64,000 bases of DNA from positions 1 through 64,000 of the forward strand of contig MU623386.1 of NCBI GenBank assembly GCA_025201765.1. Direction: 5' to 3'. The DNA is from Daldinia sp. FL1419. Its lineage: Eukaryota > Ascomycota > Sordariomycetes > Xylariales > Hypoxylaceae. The notes beneath the pieces are model-generated. The model was not told the DNA's origin and made no database searches. It saw only the letters and a list, made by a program, of their open reading frames with translations. How positions within the stretch are numbered: position 1 is the first letter of the stretch; each line of letters opens with the position of its first letter. Positions 49,570 to 60,602 of this stretch are shown in pieces. The position numbers and the translations under genes were made by a program.

Positions 49570-51193
49570 TTAGGCCTTTCCGAATTGGCGAGACAAGTAA
49601 TAATATTCCGTATCCAACTCCTCCTGCACCTGTCTCCAAAGTCCCTTCTTCAGCGTACCAGAGAGCCATAAATTACCCGCCGCGTCTCTCCCAACGATGG
49701 GGAACGAGTTGCGCGTCGGCATGCCGTTTACGAGGCCGTTGGGTTGGATATACGACGGGCGTCCAATTTTATTAGCCCGTGTCGCCGGGTCCGCCCCAGC
49801 ACGTACTACGGCAGCGGAAAAGTCGGTCTCGAAGAACTTGGCTTTGCTCCAGTTGGAAATCATAACCGGTACCATCGCCGGGTCGCCGTATAAAGCCGTC
49901 TTGCCCCTCCTACTAGCTGCCAGGTCGACGGCGGCACGCGCCTCCACCTGCGCGCGTGTCCCCTGCTCGGCAATCGATCGGCGCACCGCAGCCGCAACGT
50001 GGCCCAGGGGTTTCGTGAACAAGTCGCGCATCGAGACGAACGCCCAGACGCCTGCGACAGCGTTGCCGACGTAGGCGTGTGTCTGCGGAAGGAGATCCTT
50101 GAGTACCGAGCGCATGCCGAAGGCGTTCATAATGGTGACCGTCTGATCGGTGTGCTGGAGATGTCGGAGGGCGAGACGCGTGATCCAGCCGGAGAGCACG
50201 TCACCTTCGCTAACGAACGGTTTCACCTTTTCGTCCTCGTCCGTCTGCGCCGCGAGATAGTCCAGTGCGCCTTTATGCAGGGTCTGTACGTGCGCGCCCG
50301 GCACACAGATCATCCGCGTGTCCTCCCCGCGCTCCCAAAATAAGGTTGTCCAGATGTACGATATCGCGAAGATCAAGGCTTGCAGCGGACTCAGGCGGCG
50401 GTGAGCCAGCACGTACGGCTCTTGGGGATCTTTTCCCAGCGACTCCAGCGGGTCTTGCAACACGCCGTGCAGCGGTTTCACGTCGTCATCCCGACCCTCA
50501 AGCACGGCTGTCCAAGCATCCAGAAGTTCCTTTCGCCCCATCGCATCGAGCAAGGTATGCGGCCACGATAGCGAGATGACGGTCGCGTCGGTAAAGGACA
50601 CAATGTGTAAGCTTAGCTGCGGTGCGTCAGTGTACAAGTAATGGCTGAGACGTCGCGGGGCGCCCCATCGGCGCAGCAAGGGCGCAAATTCTTCCGGGTC
50701 GCTCAGGACGGTGGGCTTCGAGGTAGCCTTGGGAAGACGACAGCCGGTTGGGTGCCTGGCGATTTCGACATTGTGCGCTACGTGCGAATATGTAATTGCC
50801 GGCCTCTTCTCGCTAAAGGATTCCGGAATATGGTATTCAAGTTTGCCTTTTTCCTATATACGATCTGTTTAGCTATTTGGTCTTGTCGCTAGAAGCGTAG
50901 AGGGAAGACGCCAGGTTTCGATGATGATGATGATGATGATACGGTAAAAGTAGTGAGCATACGGTGATTCTCAGCCTCGCGCCGAGCTTGCGCCAGTCGC
51001 GTCGACTAAGGAGCTTCTCTAGCGATAGGCGTAGCTTATCTGAATCCAACACGTCATCAAATTTCATGGTGAACTCGACAACAACATTTCTGTTGATCGG
51101 TGTGTCGTCGAACCGGTGTACCGGGACAACCGTGTCAGACGATATAGCCAAGGGCGATTTGATAGCCGGCTTGCTGGAAAGTATGTTTCCCAT
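49570..51193 (-). CDS. BAHD-like acyltransferase (fungal transferase family)
   Basis: Exons 51193-50963 and 50853-49570 give 504 residues; the 109-bp intron contains a GAT/ATC microsatellite and joins GARLRIT to EKGKLEYHIPESFS. The catalytic HxxxD motif is present as SWPHTLLDAMG. A second, degenerate DFGWG-like site may be NWSKAKFFETDFS, followed by QPNGLVNGMPTRNSFPIVGRD. This is the architecture of fungal acyl-CoA-dependent O-acyltransferases of the trichothecene acetyltransferase/BAHD type; acceptor and donor are not predictable. I start at ATG 51193 (MGNILSSKPA), the first Met in the conserved context; a longer frame begins at 51226. No secondary-metabolite genes are adjacent. The MGNILSS start fits an N-myristoylation signal. 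Confidence 0.8.
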
Positions 51194-54100
51194 GTCGTGC
51201 GAATGTTGCAAACGTTGCTGCAGCACCAGGCCGAGCGATATTGCACACGGAAGGTCTAGACAAAGGGAGTATGTTATATGTTTCTAAGTGACGGGCCCTG
51301 CAACCCGGGTCGTCCACGGAGTAATAAATGGCGGGACAAGTCTGGTCATTGTGCATAGATAGTCTGCCACAGCTCGCAACCTACATGACGATTCGGGGAA
51401 ATATCCGTGCAAATCAACGGTTTAACGACCAGCTACTACTTGATATCCAATATACAGGCTATTCCTTGACGATCTCTATTATGTTTGGGCGTCGGGTCCA
51501 CAGGAACTTTTATACCATCGTCAATAGCAACGTAACATGTTTACATCTCGTGCTGCATGCTGCATGCACGGGAAGGAGTCGATAGGAGGATATTTCCTTT
51601 AGGATCTTCATTGGCCCAACCGGCGACCTTCCCCTTTTTGCGCATCGATACCTTCGAAACTGTTCCCCAAAAGACAAAATACCACGGGCAAGGGTCACGA
51701 CACGGATTGCGTAAGTGTTGCTTGGCAGAGGCTATTATATAGGTACGTTTTTCGTTTTTCGTTTTCCGTATTCCGTTGGACGTACGTACGCAGCGTAGTG
51801 TAACACGATGTCCTGTTCAGCCCCCGGACTATGAGAGATAATCTGAGACACGGGCGAGAGTGGCTAATAACACCATATAAAAACAATTTGGATGATCAGC
51901 ACCCTATCAGCGGGACACCGGAGACGGACAAAGCTTTTAGGTCAAAAGGCGGATGGAAACTCCCTCGCGATGTTCCTGAATCGAACGATGAATCGTACCT
52001 AGAGGAACTAACAATCACACATGTTCGATGGAAACATCCGGACGTGTTATCGATCGTTGGTATCACAGTCGGAATAGTGTGGGGGCTCCCATATACCGTA
52101 CGAGGGTATAAATGCATGCATAATGTATGTAACGCCCAATCCTTTGATCTGGTAGGTGGGACAGGGATCTTCACGGCATTTGAGTCGTGGTTTTAACGTT
52201 ATCTCGACGATCATTTTTATTAACTGAGGTGACATTTTCATAAGATAGGTTCGCAATTTACCGGGTAAGCAGATAAGCGAAACATATTAATGTGTTTTGT
52301 GCCTGGATGCGTTTCAGACGATCACTTGATAGTTTCTTGTACACGGTCTAGACGCTGCCAGAGTCTTACTTAGTAGGGGCCTATTCTCGACTTATAAGCT
52401 GATAGCCTCCAAGGAAAAGTTAGAGAGACGCGATCTCGTGAGCCCGATCGGGTGCGTCCGAAAGAAGTGATTTTACGGAGTGCCCCCCCGAGATCCCCGG
52501 GGCTCATTAGCCGGAGCTTGTAAAAGCGGGTTTCCGCGAGTTTCGACATCGGCCGGCATGATTGCGTCAACCTCGTTAAGCATCTAACGGCGGTGGGCTT
52601 CTCCCATCATCACTCGATAATAAAATACGTAGACCAAGAAAACTTGTCTGCGGTTGGATACAACCCAGGCAGGTCAGCGCCAAGCCTCATTAAAATAAAA
52701 CAACGACGTAGGACCTAGGTGTCTACGTGGTTTAGCCTTGTCCTAACCGTCTAGCGATTTCCGTCTGAAGCAAAAGACTACTATCGCGGAACTTGATTTC
52801 CGGATAATTTGGGTTTTTTTTTTCTTCATTGTCTTCTTGAGTCATCGCTGACTTACATAGGAGTTATCCAGCCATACTCGGTTGGACTACCCTTGGGTAC
52901 GCAGGTATAAGGCCGAAGTAGATCGACGAACACGTCGAAACGCCTCAAGTAAGCTTTGCATAAGTGAATATTAAATAGCTGCATCGTATGCGCCGACCCG
53001 GCGTGATATGTAGGACAAAGAATTGTTTACTAGCTGTCGTTGACGTGCTTGGTTGGAATATGATTCTACGGTTTTACAAACTACAAACGGGGCAACGGGA
53101 TGACGCGTGCGCAGCTCCAGTATCTAAGCAACAGTCTCGTTTCGGATTGCAGATTGTACAGTACCTAGATTAAAGATTACTGAACCCTGGCTATTTCAGA
53201 GCTGAAAACACGTGGATGATCAACTCATAGGGTATATAGGTACCTAGGTGTGTATTTCAGAGAGATGAGATAGATCCTTCTCTTTGGATTTCGGACTGTC
53301 TTATAATCAACCGCTTTTTACTAGTTTGTCGTCCCATACGGGTTATAATTATATCTTGCGTGAGTACCTAATGTGTAAACTAGGTACTATTAGTAAAATA
53401 TCCCTCAGTTCTGTAATGATATATAGCGAATTCATTTTTCATTCAAAGTATGGAATTATTAGCATGGTTTTGTAGACCTGAAGCCTACCTACCTAGGTAG
53501 GTAGACTTTATGCTGGAGGCTTTGTGATTGGCGATTTGAAGTCTTGAATGCGCAAACTAGAATTATATAAAGCTACCAAACGCCATCCGTATTAAATATT
53601 ACTAGTTACTCCTCATATCGTACTAATTAATTCTTACGATAGTATCATTGCTTGACGTAAAATAATACAAGAAAATTTTACTATTCAATAAAATTGTATA
53701 AATAAGTAAGAGTTGTACGAAGTATACTGAGGGTAAAGGGCACTGCATTAGACAAGGATCGCCCTCCGATCACTGCATTAACTCTTCATAACTTTTTGGT
53801 GTCTTCAATTACGCAAATCAGACACTGCACAAATCCTTTGCTTATTAAAAGATTCCTGGACAATTCTGGTTGAAGCTTTGAGCCTTTATAAATAAGCACG
53901 CCAGGTAAATTGCAATGATTACAATGTCTACACACGTCGCCTTGTTACCTCCATTATCATCGCCGACACGGGATATAACAATATCACCATTAACATTATT
54001 AATGACTGATAGCTATTCTAATAGCTATACTAGATTGAAGGACTAACTAATCGGCTCAAACAATAAACTATATGTATCGATTACCAGCGAGTTATCTCAT

Positions 54101-55101
54101 GCCGTAACTCTCCAGGTCAATATGCTATGCCTACCTCTCAGGCACACATCTGGGTCGATGTATCCATTAGCCAGCCAATATAGTCGGTCGATAAGCATCA
54201 GCTCTGATGTACAATCTGACTGATTGTTCCCAAGCAGCCGCCCAACCTAAGTGAATTCTGAGTCTATCTAACTTAGATAGGTGGGACCCGAGACAAGCGA
54301 CCACAAGATGTTTAGAGGTTAAGTAGAGGTTAATGAATATCGTAGCATATAGTCACGATGGGTAGATTAGGCACCTACCTACCGCAATCATCATACATGT
54401 CATAAACGAATGACGCAGATCATCATAGACTAGAAACCCCCATCATGTAACTTGTTCCTGCCGCTAGGCAGTGTAACTCCATTGCTAAAGAGCAGTCACC
54501 GCGCTCAGAACTTTAGATATATTCTCTTCAGCCGGTTGTCTAAGTAGGTAGACTAGCATACGGGATTCACCTAGTTAATTAGGTACATGTGTTGACCTGG
54601 GATATAAGATGACGGGTGCTATTCGATTGGAGATTATGGAAGCATATAAACCGATATCTCGAATTTAAGAGTTTTATTCTCGGGGCTCGATCTGTTAGCC
54701 CTCGATGTGCCGTTGAAGGATTTAGGGATTTGTCTTAAACTTTTCTGCTGCGCTTAACTCTCCGGCTAACACGCCTAATAGTAGCCCAGAGGGACTGAAA
54801 TGCAGCTGAGGTATGCTGAATTCTAGAACCAAGAGGCACGCGATCACGAGGGGGGCTTTCGTGGATAGACGATAACGGACCATGAGGTATGCCGCGCATA
54901 CGAAGAAATACTTTAGACAGGTATTCAAATACTCCGCGGTGTATATGCTTCTTCGGCATTTATTGCCAATATTGATTTTGTAATCAGCACATTTGGGCTA
55001 TGATGATGCCTGTTCAAGCAATCAACGACTACTACGTGAGCCCTACGTCGTGATCCAGCTGCCCGACCGCAAACGGGATTCTTAAAACAGACCAATTAAG
55101 T
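51194..55101. other. Long intergenic region (about 3.9 kb)
   Basis: I see no gene with domain or splice support. The frame 51831-52196 + (121 codons) is unrecognised. A GC-rich patch at about 52400-52600 contains CCCGAGATCCCCGGGGC and other promoter-like text but no gene follows in either direction. A 20-bp perfect palindrome CTACCTACCTAGGTAGGTAG lies at 53485-53504. The rest is AT-leaning unique sequence. It may mark a lost gene. Confidence 0.5.
53485..53504. repeat. 20-bp perfect palindrome of the CCTACC/GGTAGG class
   Basis: CTACCTACCTAGGTAGGTAG is self-complementary. It is the longest perfect member of the motif class scattered through intergenic DNA of the window. Confidence 0.85.
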
Positions 55102-56318
55102 TCAAACACGCGCGGAACAAATCCTGTGTGACAAGAATTCCGAGACGGCCCTTCGGCCGTCGCCTCGAAACATCGTATCGTTATGAAAGGCCCCATCCAC
55201 AGCTTTCCTTGCCACAGGCAGCTGGACGTCTAAGCACCTATCGTAAAGCCTCTGACTAAGTTCTTTAGGGACTAGTTCATCCTTCGCTGCTTCCAAAATG
55301 AATACCTCCGGAAGGGGATTTCCAGTTTGATACTTCCGTGAGATGATCTCTAGGTTTTTCCAGCTATCGAGGTGGTTTCGCAAAAACGGCCAAAGGTACC
55401 GATAGGGTAACCATTTCTGCGGATAGAGAACTTCTAGCATAGCGCGAATCGACGTGAATGGGGTTTCAAGAATCAAAGAATCCAAATGTAAATTTGGGGG
55501 CATTGTCGCTTCGGCTGCGAGGTTGGTTGCTACACCCGCGCCAATACTTTGGCCCCAGAGGATGACCTTTGCCGAGGGCCTCGATTCTTGGTCTTCGCCG
55601 TAAGAATTACGATGCAGCTGGGAAATCCATCTAAGAGCAGCGGCAGCATCCAGATTTAGACCAAATTCGGTAGGACGGCCGCGCGAAGTCCAATAGCCTC
55701 TATAGCTAAGACATGCAGTTGTGCACCGAACATTTCGATCACCCCATTGTGACGAGCGTCTCTTTAGCATGCTGAGGGCCGAGGAAAGGTCGGGTAAGCG
55801 GGGGGGGATGGATGAGGCGTTCCCTATCGTCAATCGTGAGCTGATCTCGATCTCTACCCCACAGAAGCAGAATTGTAATGCAGACCCTGGAAATAAAGTA
55901 TGTAGAATGCAACATTTGGCTGCGTAGACGTTGCACCAGAACCAAGTTCCATGTCTGTAATACACAGAGCAAGATCTGTCCCGTCAGCTGCGCGGATTCT
56001 TTCTTCCCGCCACTGAATGCCGGCACACCGACTGGCGTGATCTTCGATCTTCTCCCAACGCGCATTGGGTGGCAGGCCCGGCATGTATATGATTTTATTC
56101 TGGAAAGTGACCAACATTAAACATTTCCATGTCCACAATGCGACGAATAAGCCGCTAAACACTACGGGAGCGAGCACCAGACCTTCAACGTGGTACATTC
56201 TCCTGCATGCAAATGTGTTGTCGATGCGGGGTGTCGTGGTATACCGTGGCGGGATAATGGTTAACTTTGGGATACCCCGAATGGAGAACCGGGAAAGACC
56301 GCGAATAATGAATGGCAT
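55102..56318 (-). CDS. Membrane-anchored alpha/beta hydrolase (Bem46/ABHD13-like)
   Basis: Exons 56318-55886 and 55823-55102 give 384 residues; the 62-bp intron (donor GTCTGC, weak) joins AFYILYFQ to GNASSIPPRLP. The catalytic triad is visible: Ser in LWGQSIGAGVA, Asp in EAAKDELVP, His in VDGAFHNDTMF. YFQGNA is the oxyanion-strand region of this family. A hydrophobic segment (GLVLAPVVFSGLFVALWTWKCLML) near the N-terminus predicts a membrane anchor, followed by NKIIYMPGLPPNARWE, typical of Bem46-type proteins. The start may be ATG 56318 or the internal ATG 56198 (MYHVEGLVLAP), which begins at the conserved part; the extra 40 residues are Arg-rich and could be a mitochondrial presequence or untranslated leader. 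Substrate unknown. Confidence 0.83.
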
Positions 56319-57420
56319 CGTGATTGGGAACTTGAGATCATGGTTGAATTGGTTGAATTGGGTGAAAGGTTGGGTTTATGCGGGGTGAAGGGACGCGCGA
56401 AATATGCGAGTGGATGGTCGATTACGATGATGCATTTCTCGACATTAAAATGGTGTGGTTTTAGATGCACGAGATGCACGAGAACACAAAGGGAGAAGAA
56501 TTCTCGATCGTGGAAATGCTATACGCTGCTCTCGATATGGGATTTTGTCTTTTTTGGTGTCTTGGGTGTTATGGAGGTAAAGTTGGAGAAATCTCAAGAG
56601 TTATGACGACGCGTCAGGGATTCGAAAAAAAAAGTTTCTGGGATTTTCAAGATACCATGGATTGTCATAAATGCCATCATTTTTGTCCCATAAAAAAAGA
56701 CTAGCGCCCCCCGTCATCCCTAAATGCTTCCCAGAGTTCTTTCCACCTTTCAACCGACTCTAAGGTGCAGTGCATACACGTATGTCCACTTAAGAGAGGT
56801 ATTGTACCTAGGCTACATATAGATACGCTATACGCTACCTACCTACCTATACGCTAAAGTTCTCCTGTGTACGTGCCAAATCTACGGTAGCACAGCATTT
56901 ACATTTAGGTATGTATACACTACCTAATCCATTATACGGTTAGGTACCTAGGCAGCTAAGGCACTATCAACTTCCACTCTCCCCTAACCCAGACAACCTT
57001 ATCAGCCCAACCAGCCCCAGCACGGCACAATCTCCTGAGCCTCCCCCCTACCAGGTAGCCACCTAGACTAGCCTTGAGCACCCGAGCACCGTCGTCATCA
57101 AGGACCCTGCAGTACAGTACTTGCACGTGGTACATGCTGTAATGGGTCAATATTCCCCGCTCCCAGTATACGCACGGGCTAACTAAAACTAAAGTCCAGA
57201 ACATCATTGGATTGATCGATAATCGGTGGATCGATTACAACGGTACAACGACTTTGTCGAAATTACGCTAGCGCAGTAACAGAAGTAACTTTGCATGCGA
57301 AATTCCGCAATCATGTCTCCAAACATTCTACAACTTTCCTCCTTCTTAGCGTGCCCGTCTCCGAGCCCGCGATTCTTCATTTTTCGTCCATCTTCCCAAA
57401 CCACTCCCAAATCTTTCAAG
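56319..57420. promoter_or_regulatory. Divergent promoter region (hydrolase / SDS22)
   Basis: It lies between two outward-pointing genes. It contains CTACCTACCTACCTATACG (56827-56845) and TTAGGTACCTAGG (56940-56952). The upstream extension of the SDS22 frame to ATG 57295 is probably leader. No other gene is recognised. Confidence 0.4.
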
Positions 57421-58714
57421 ATGCCTGGCCAATTAAATGGTGATGCGGGTCACGAACACGAACCCCCCGCGCAACACCATATTGAAGTGGTTGAAGACGA
57501 GACCCGTTCGGAGCGGGGAGACGGCCAGCCTAGCCCTGGTTTAAGAGACAGTAAAGGTTGGGATGGTAAACTACGAGTCGACCGTAACGCCTTGTTTAAG
57601 AATCCAGAAGCTCTCTCGGACCCTGAATATTCGGATGATGAAAATGTACTGCCGGGGCAAGAGATAAGTGCAGACGAGGGTAAGTCAGCTTACACATCCT
57701 ATCTCCTATTAATACGCTGGTCGTCGAAAGCGAACCCTTTTATTAACTGTCAATGTAGATCTATTAGACGACGAAGATCCCGACGCGGATGACATCAGCC
57801 TTTCGCATTCCCGAATCTCCTCAATATCTGCTCTCCGATTAGAACGATTTAAAAAGGTTGTACGACTATGCCTGCGTCAAAATCTCGTCCAGCACATCGA
57901 GGGGCTCTCCGGTTTAGGCCCCACTTTGGAGGAACTCGACCTATACGACAACCTCATTTCACATGTTAGGGGCTTGGATGACTTGACTAAGCTCACAACT
58001 TTGGATCTCAGCTTCAACAAAATCAAGCACATCAAACATATCGAACACTTAACCGAGCTTACCGATCTATTTTTTGTATCCAACAAGATTAGTACCATCG
58101 ACGGACTGTCCACTCTAACAAAACTCCGACAGCTCGAGTTAGGTTCGAACAGGATACGGGAAATCAAGAATCTTGATGGCTTAAAAAGCTTGGAAGAGCT
58201 CTGGCTAGCGAAGAACAAAATCACAGAACTCAAAGGCTTGGGTGGCCTACCAAAATTAAGACTCCTCAGCATCCAATCGAATAGAATCAAAGACCTTTCT
58301 CCCCTGCGTGAAGTCCCTCAGTTGGAAGAGCTGTATATTTCGCACAATGCTCTTGAGAGCCTTGATGGATTGGACGGAAACCCGAATCTAACCATCATCG
58401 ACATCTCCAACAACACGATCCAGAGCTTAAAAGGCCTCAGTAATCTGAAAAATATTGAAGAAGTATGGGCAAGCTATAACCAATTATCAGACTTTGCGGA
58501 CGTTGAGCGAGGGCTTGCCGACAAGGAGAATTTAACAACGGTGTATTTCGAAGGGAACCCCCTACAACTAAAACAACCTGCTCTGTATCGGAATAAAGTG
58601 CGCTTGGCGCTACCACAGGTCCAGCAGATCGATGCTAGTGAGTATCTACTATATAAACGAAGAATCGATCGAATGCTTACACTAGAAATAATAGCTTTTG
58701 TGAAGACGGTGTAG
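57421..58714 (+). CDS. sds22: Protein phosphatase 1 regulatory subunit SDS22 (leucine-rich repeats)
   Basis: Exons 57421-57679, 57759-58637 and 58695-58714 give 385 residues. An acidic, disordered N-terminus is followed by about eleven 22-residue SDS22-type leucine-rich repeats (for example LEELDLYDNLISHVRGLDDL, LTTLDLSFNKIKHIKHIEHL, LRQLELGSNRIREIKNLDGL) and an LRR cap ending YRNKVRLALPQVQQIDATFVK. The last exon is only 20 bp and restores the conserved DATFVK ending, which confirms the final intron. SDS22 binds PP1 and directs it in mitosis and PP1 maturation, in nucleus and cytoplasm. An in-frame upstream ATG at 57295 exists; 57421 (AAGATGCC) begins the family-like sequence. Confidence 0.95.
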
Positions 58715-59290
58715 CCGCCAGCCTACTTCTACGAGATGGATATTTGTAAGATATGGAATTTCCATATTGCATAGCACGGCGTTTAGGAGGGTTTTACTAC
58801 AAAGGATTAGTTTGGGATCGAGCGAAAATAAGCCCTCCTTGCATTGTCTGATTAAGTCGTTTTAGGGTCGCTCAGGATAAGGAACTCATTTAGGAGGAGC
58901 AGGCGGACTTGATGTTCTCAAGTCGCATTAGGACATTTGACTCATCAAAAGAAAATGGGATGAATAGTGCATAGCACTGAATCTATATCAAAGATAGGTA
59001 GCCATAGGCTCACGCAAATGGAAAATTACAAGTTTCACAATATATTCATCCTATCGGCGTTGATATCACGATACAGGTCGGAAAAGTCTAGTCTACCTCC
59101 TAGACACCCTTCTAGCGAAATGATCCCCATGATCATAATAAACCCGATAAAAGCGCCCACGATCGTCAATATTAACGACAAAGGTCCTCTACCAGCACGC
59201 GTATTAGTTTGCTCAAACCCGGCCAACGTCGGGTAACCCAAGCGAAGAATACGATTATAACCCCCTATCAGGTAGTCACCAGGTGCGTAT
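58715..59290. other. Convergent 3' intergenic region
   Basis: It lies between the SDS22 and xylose reductase stop codons. The minus frame 59035-59298 has a hydrophobic stretch but no ATG start and overlaps the reductase last exon in another phase; I treat it as the 3' UTR of that gene. No other feature is seen. Confidence 0.45.
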
Positions 59291-60602
59291 TTAACCAAAG
59301 ATCCACATCTTATCCGTGGGGAAGTACTAAATGGAAAGGCAAGGGTCAGTGTATAATTCGACTTGGAGACTAGCAGATCATAAACGGAATCAGAAAGTCG
59401 GATTACTCACGTTCGAAGGCTGGTTGAAACGAATACCCGCATCCTTAGCAGTGATGCTGTCGATATCGGCCTGCTCGATATCGAATCCAGTGCTATCCAA
59501 GTTCTGTGCCATGATCTCGGGGCGAACAGTTTTGGGAATAACAGCAAGTCCACGCTGGGTAGCCCATCGCAGAAGAATCTGAGAGGGTTGTTTGTTGTAC
59601 TTCTCAGCTAAACTGACAATAAGGTCATCCTTCATCAAGGGGACGAGGGCCTCGGCGTGCTTGAATCCAAACTCGAGGAAGGAAGCAGGGCCGAAAGAAG
59701 AGTAGGCCGTAACGGCAATACCCTCAGACTTGCAGAGGTTAAGCAGCTCCTGTTGCACTAGGTAAGGATGGTGCTCGATTTGCAGAGCAGCCGGAGGGAT
59801 GGTGGCGTATCGCAACATGTCATAGATCAGTTGCGCCTGGAAGTTTGATATGCCAATCGACCTAGCTAACCCTTTGTTCACGAGCCCCTCCATGGAAGCC
59901 CAGGTTATGTGCGTCGGAGTGTTGGATCGGACAATGGTAGACTTGCCGTCGTAGTGCCATCCCGGAGGGTACCGTACGGCCGGATCAACGTACTTTAGGG
60001 CACCGGGGAAGTGAATCAGGTATAGATCAAAATAATCAAGACCCCAATCTGCCAGGGAGCGCCTGCAGGCGGGCTCTACCTTGTCGCCATCCTCAAAAAC
60101 GGGCCATAACTTGGACGTAATGAAGAGATCCTCCCTCTTCACGATTCCCTCTTTGATTGCACGTGCTACGCCCTCCCCACACTCTTTCTCATTGCCATAA
60201 TCTAACGTCACGAAGAAAGCATATTAGCGACCCATAGTAGGTAGTTTTCAGGTTGGGTTTATTGTTTAGCTGCAAAATCCTCTTCCGCATATATTAAACA
60301 CACTTGGGGGTTTGACACGAAATGCAGGCCAGGGACACCCCTGAAAATGCTAGGCGGCGGGGTAATAATACCCGAGGAGGGGCTCTTTATTACATTCAAG
60401 AGCTCTTCTCACGCCAACCTCGTGATAAGGCACAGGGAAAAAGGGATGGGTTGGACATACCGCAAGCGCCGTCAAATAACCGGTAGCCAGTCTTGATAGC
60501 ATTGTAAACAGTGTCGGCGGCAGTGGCGTTGTCTACCTTCCACAGCCCGAAGCCCACCTGGGGCATCTCATAACCGCTGCTCAGCTTGATAGTCGGAGCC
60601 AT
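59291..60602 (-). CDS. xyl1: D-xylose reductase (aldo-keto reductase 2B)
   Basis: Exons 60602-60461, 60201-59411 and 59326-59291 give 322 residues, exactly the family size. The last 36-bp exon supplies YFPTDKMWIFG, the conserved ending. The tetrad is in place: Asp and Tyr in LFDGACDYGNE (across intron 1), Lys in ITSKLW, His in YLIHFPG. The enzyme reduces xylose to xylitol in the cytosol, the first step of fungal pentose use. Two oddities: the frame stays open upstream to ATG 60746, adding 48 Arg/Ser-rich residues ending CRYFSVKSAI, like a mitochondrial presequence; and the usual IPKSNxxxR coenzyme loop reads IPKTVRPEIMAQN. Intron 1 is long for this window (259 bp). It could be a paralogue with another aldose substrate. 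Confidence 0.88.

Noticed and set aside
51831..52196. 121-codon ORF as a gene
   Set aside because: No recognised domain and an equally long antisense frame. Kept only as part of the intergenic description.
59035..59298. Small membrane protein on the minus strand
   Set aside because: No ATG begins the frame, and it overlaps the last exon and 3' flank of the xylose reductase in another phase.
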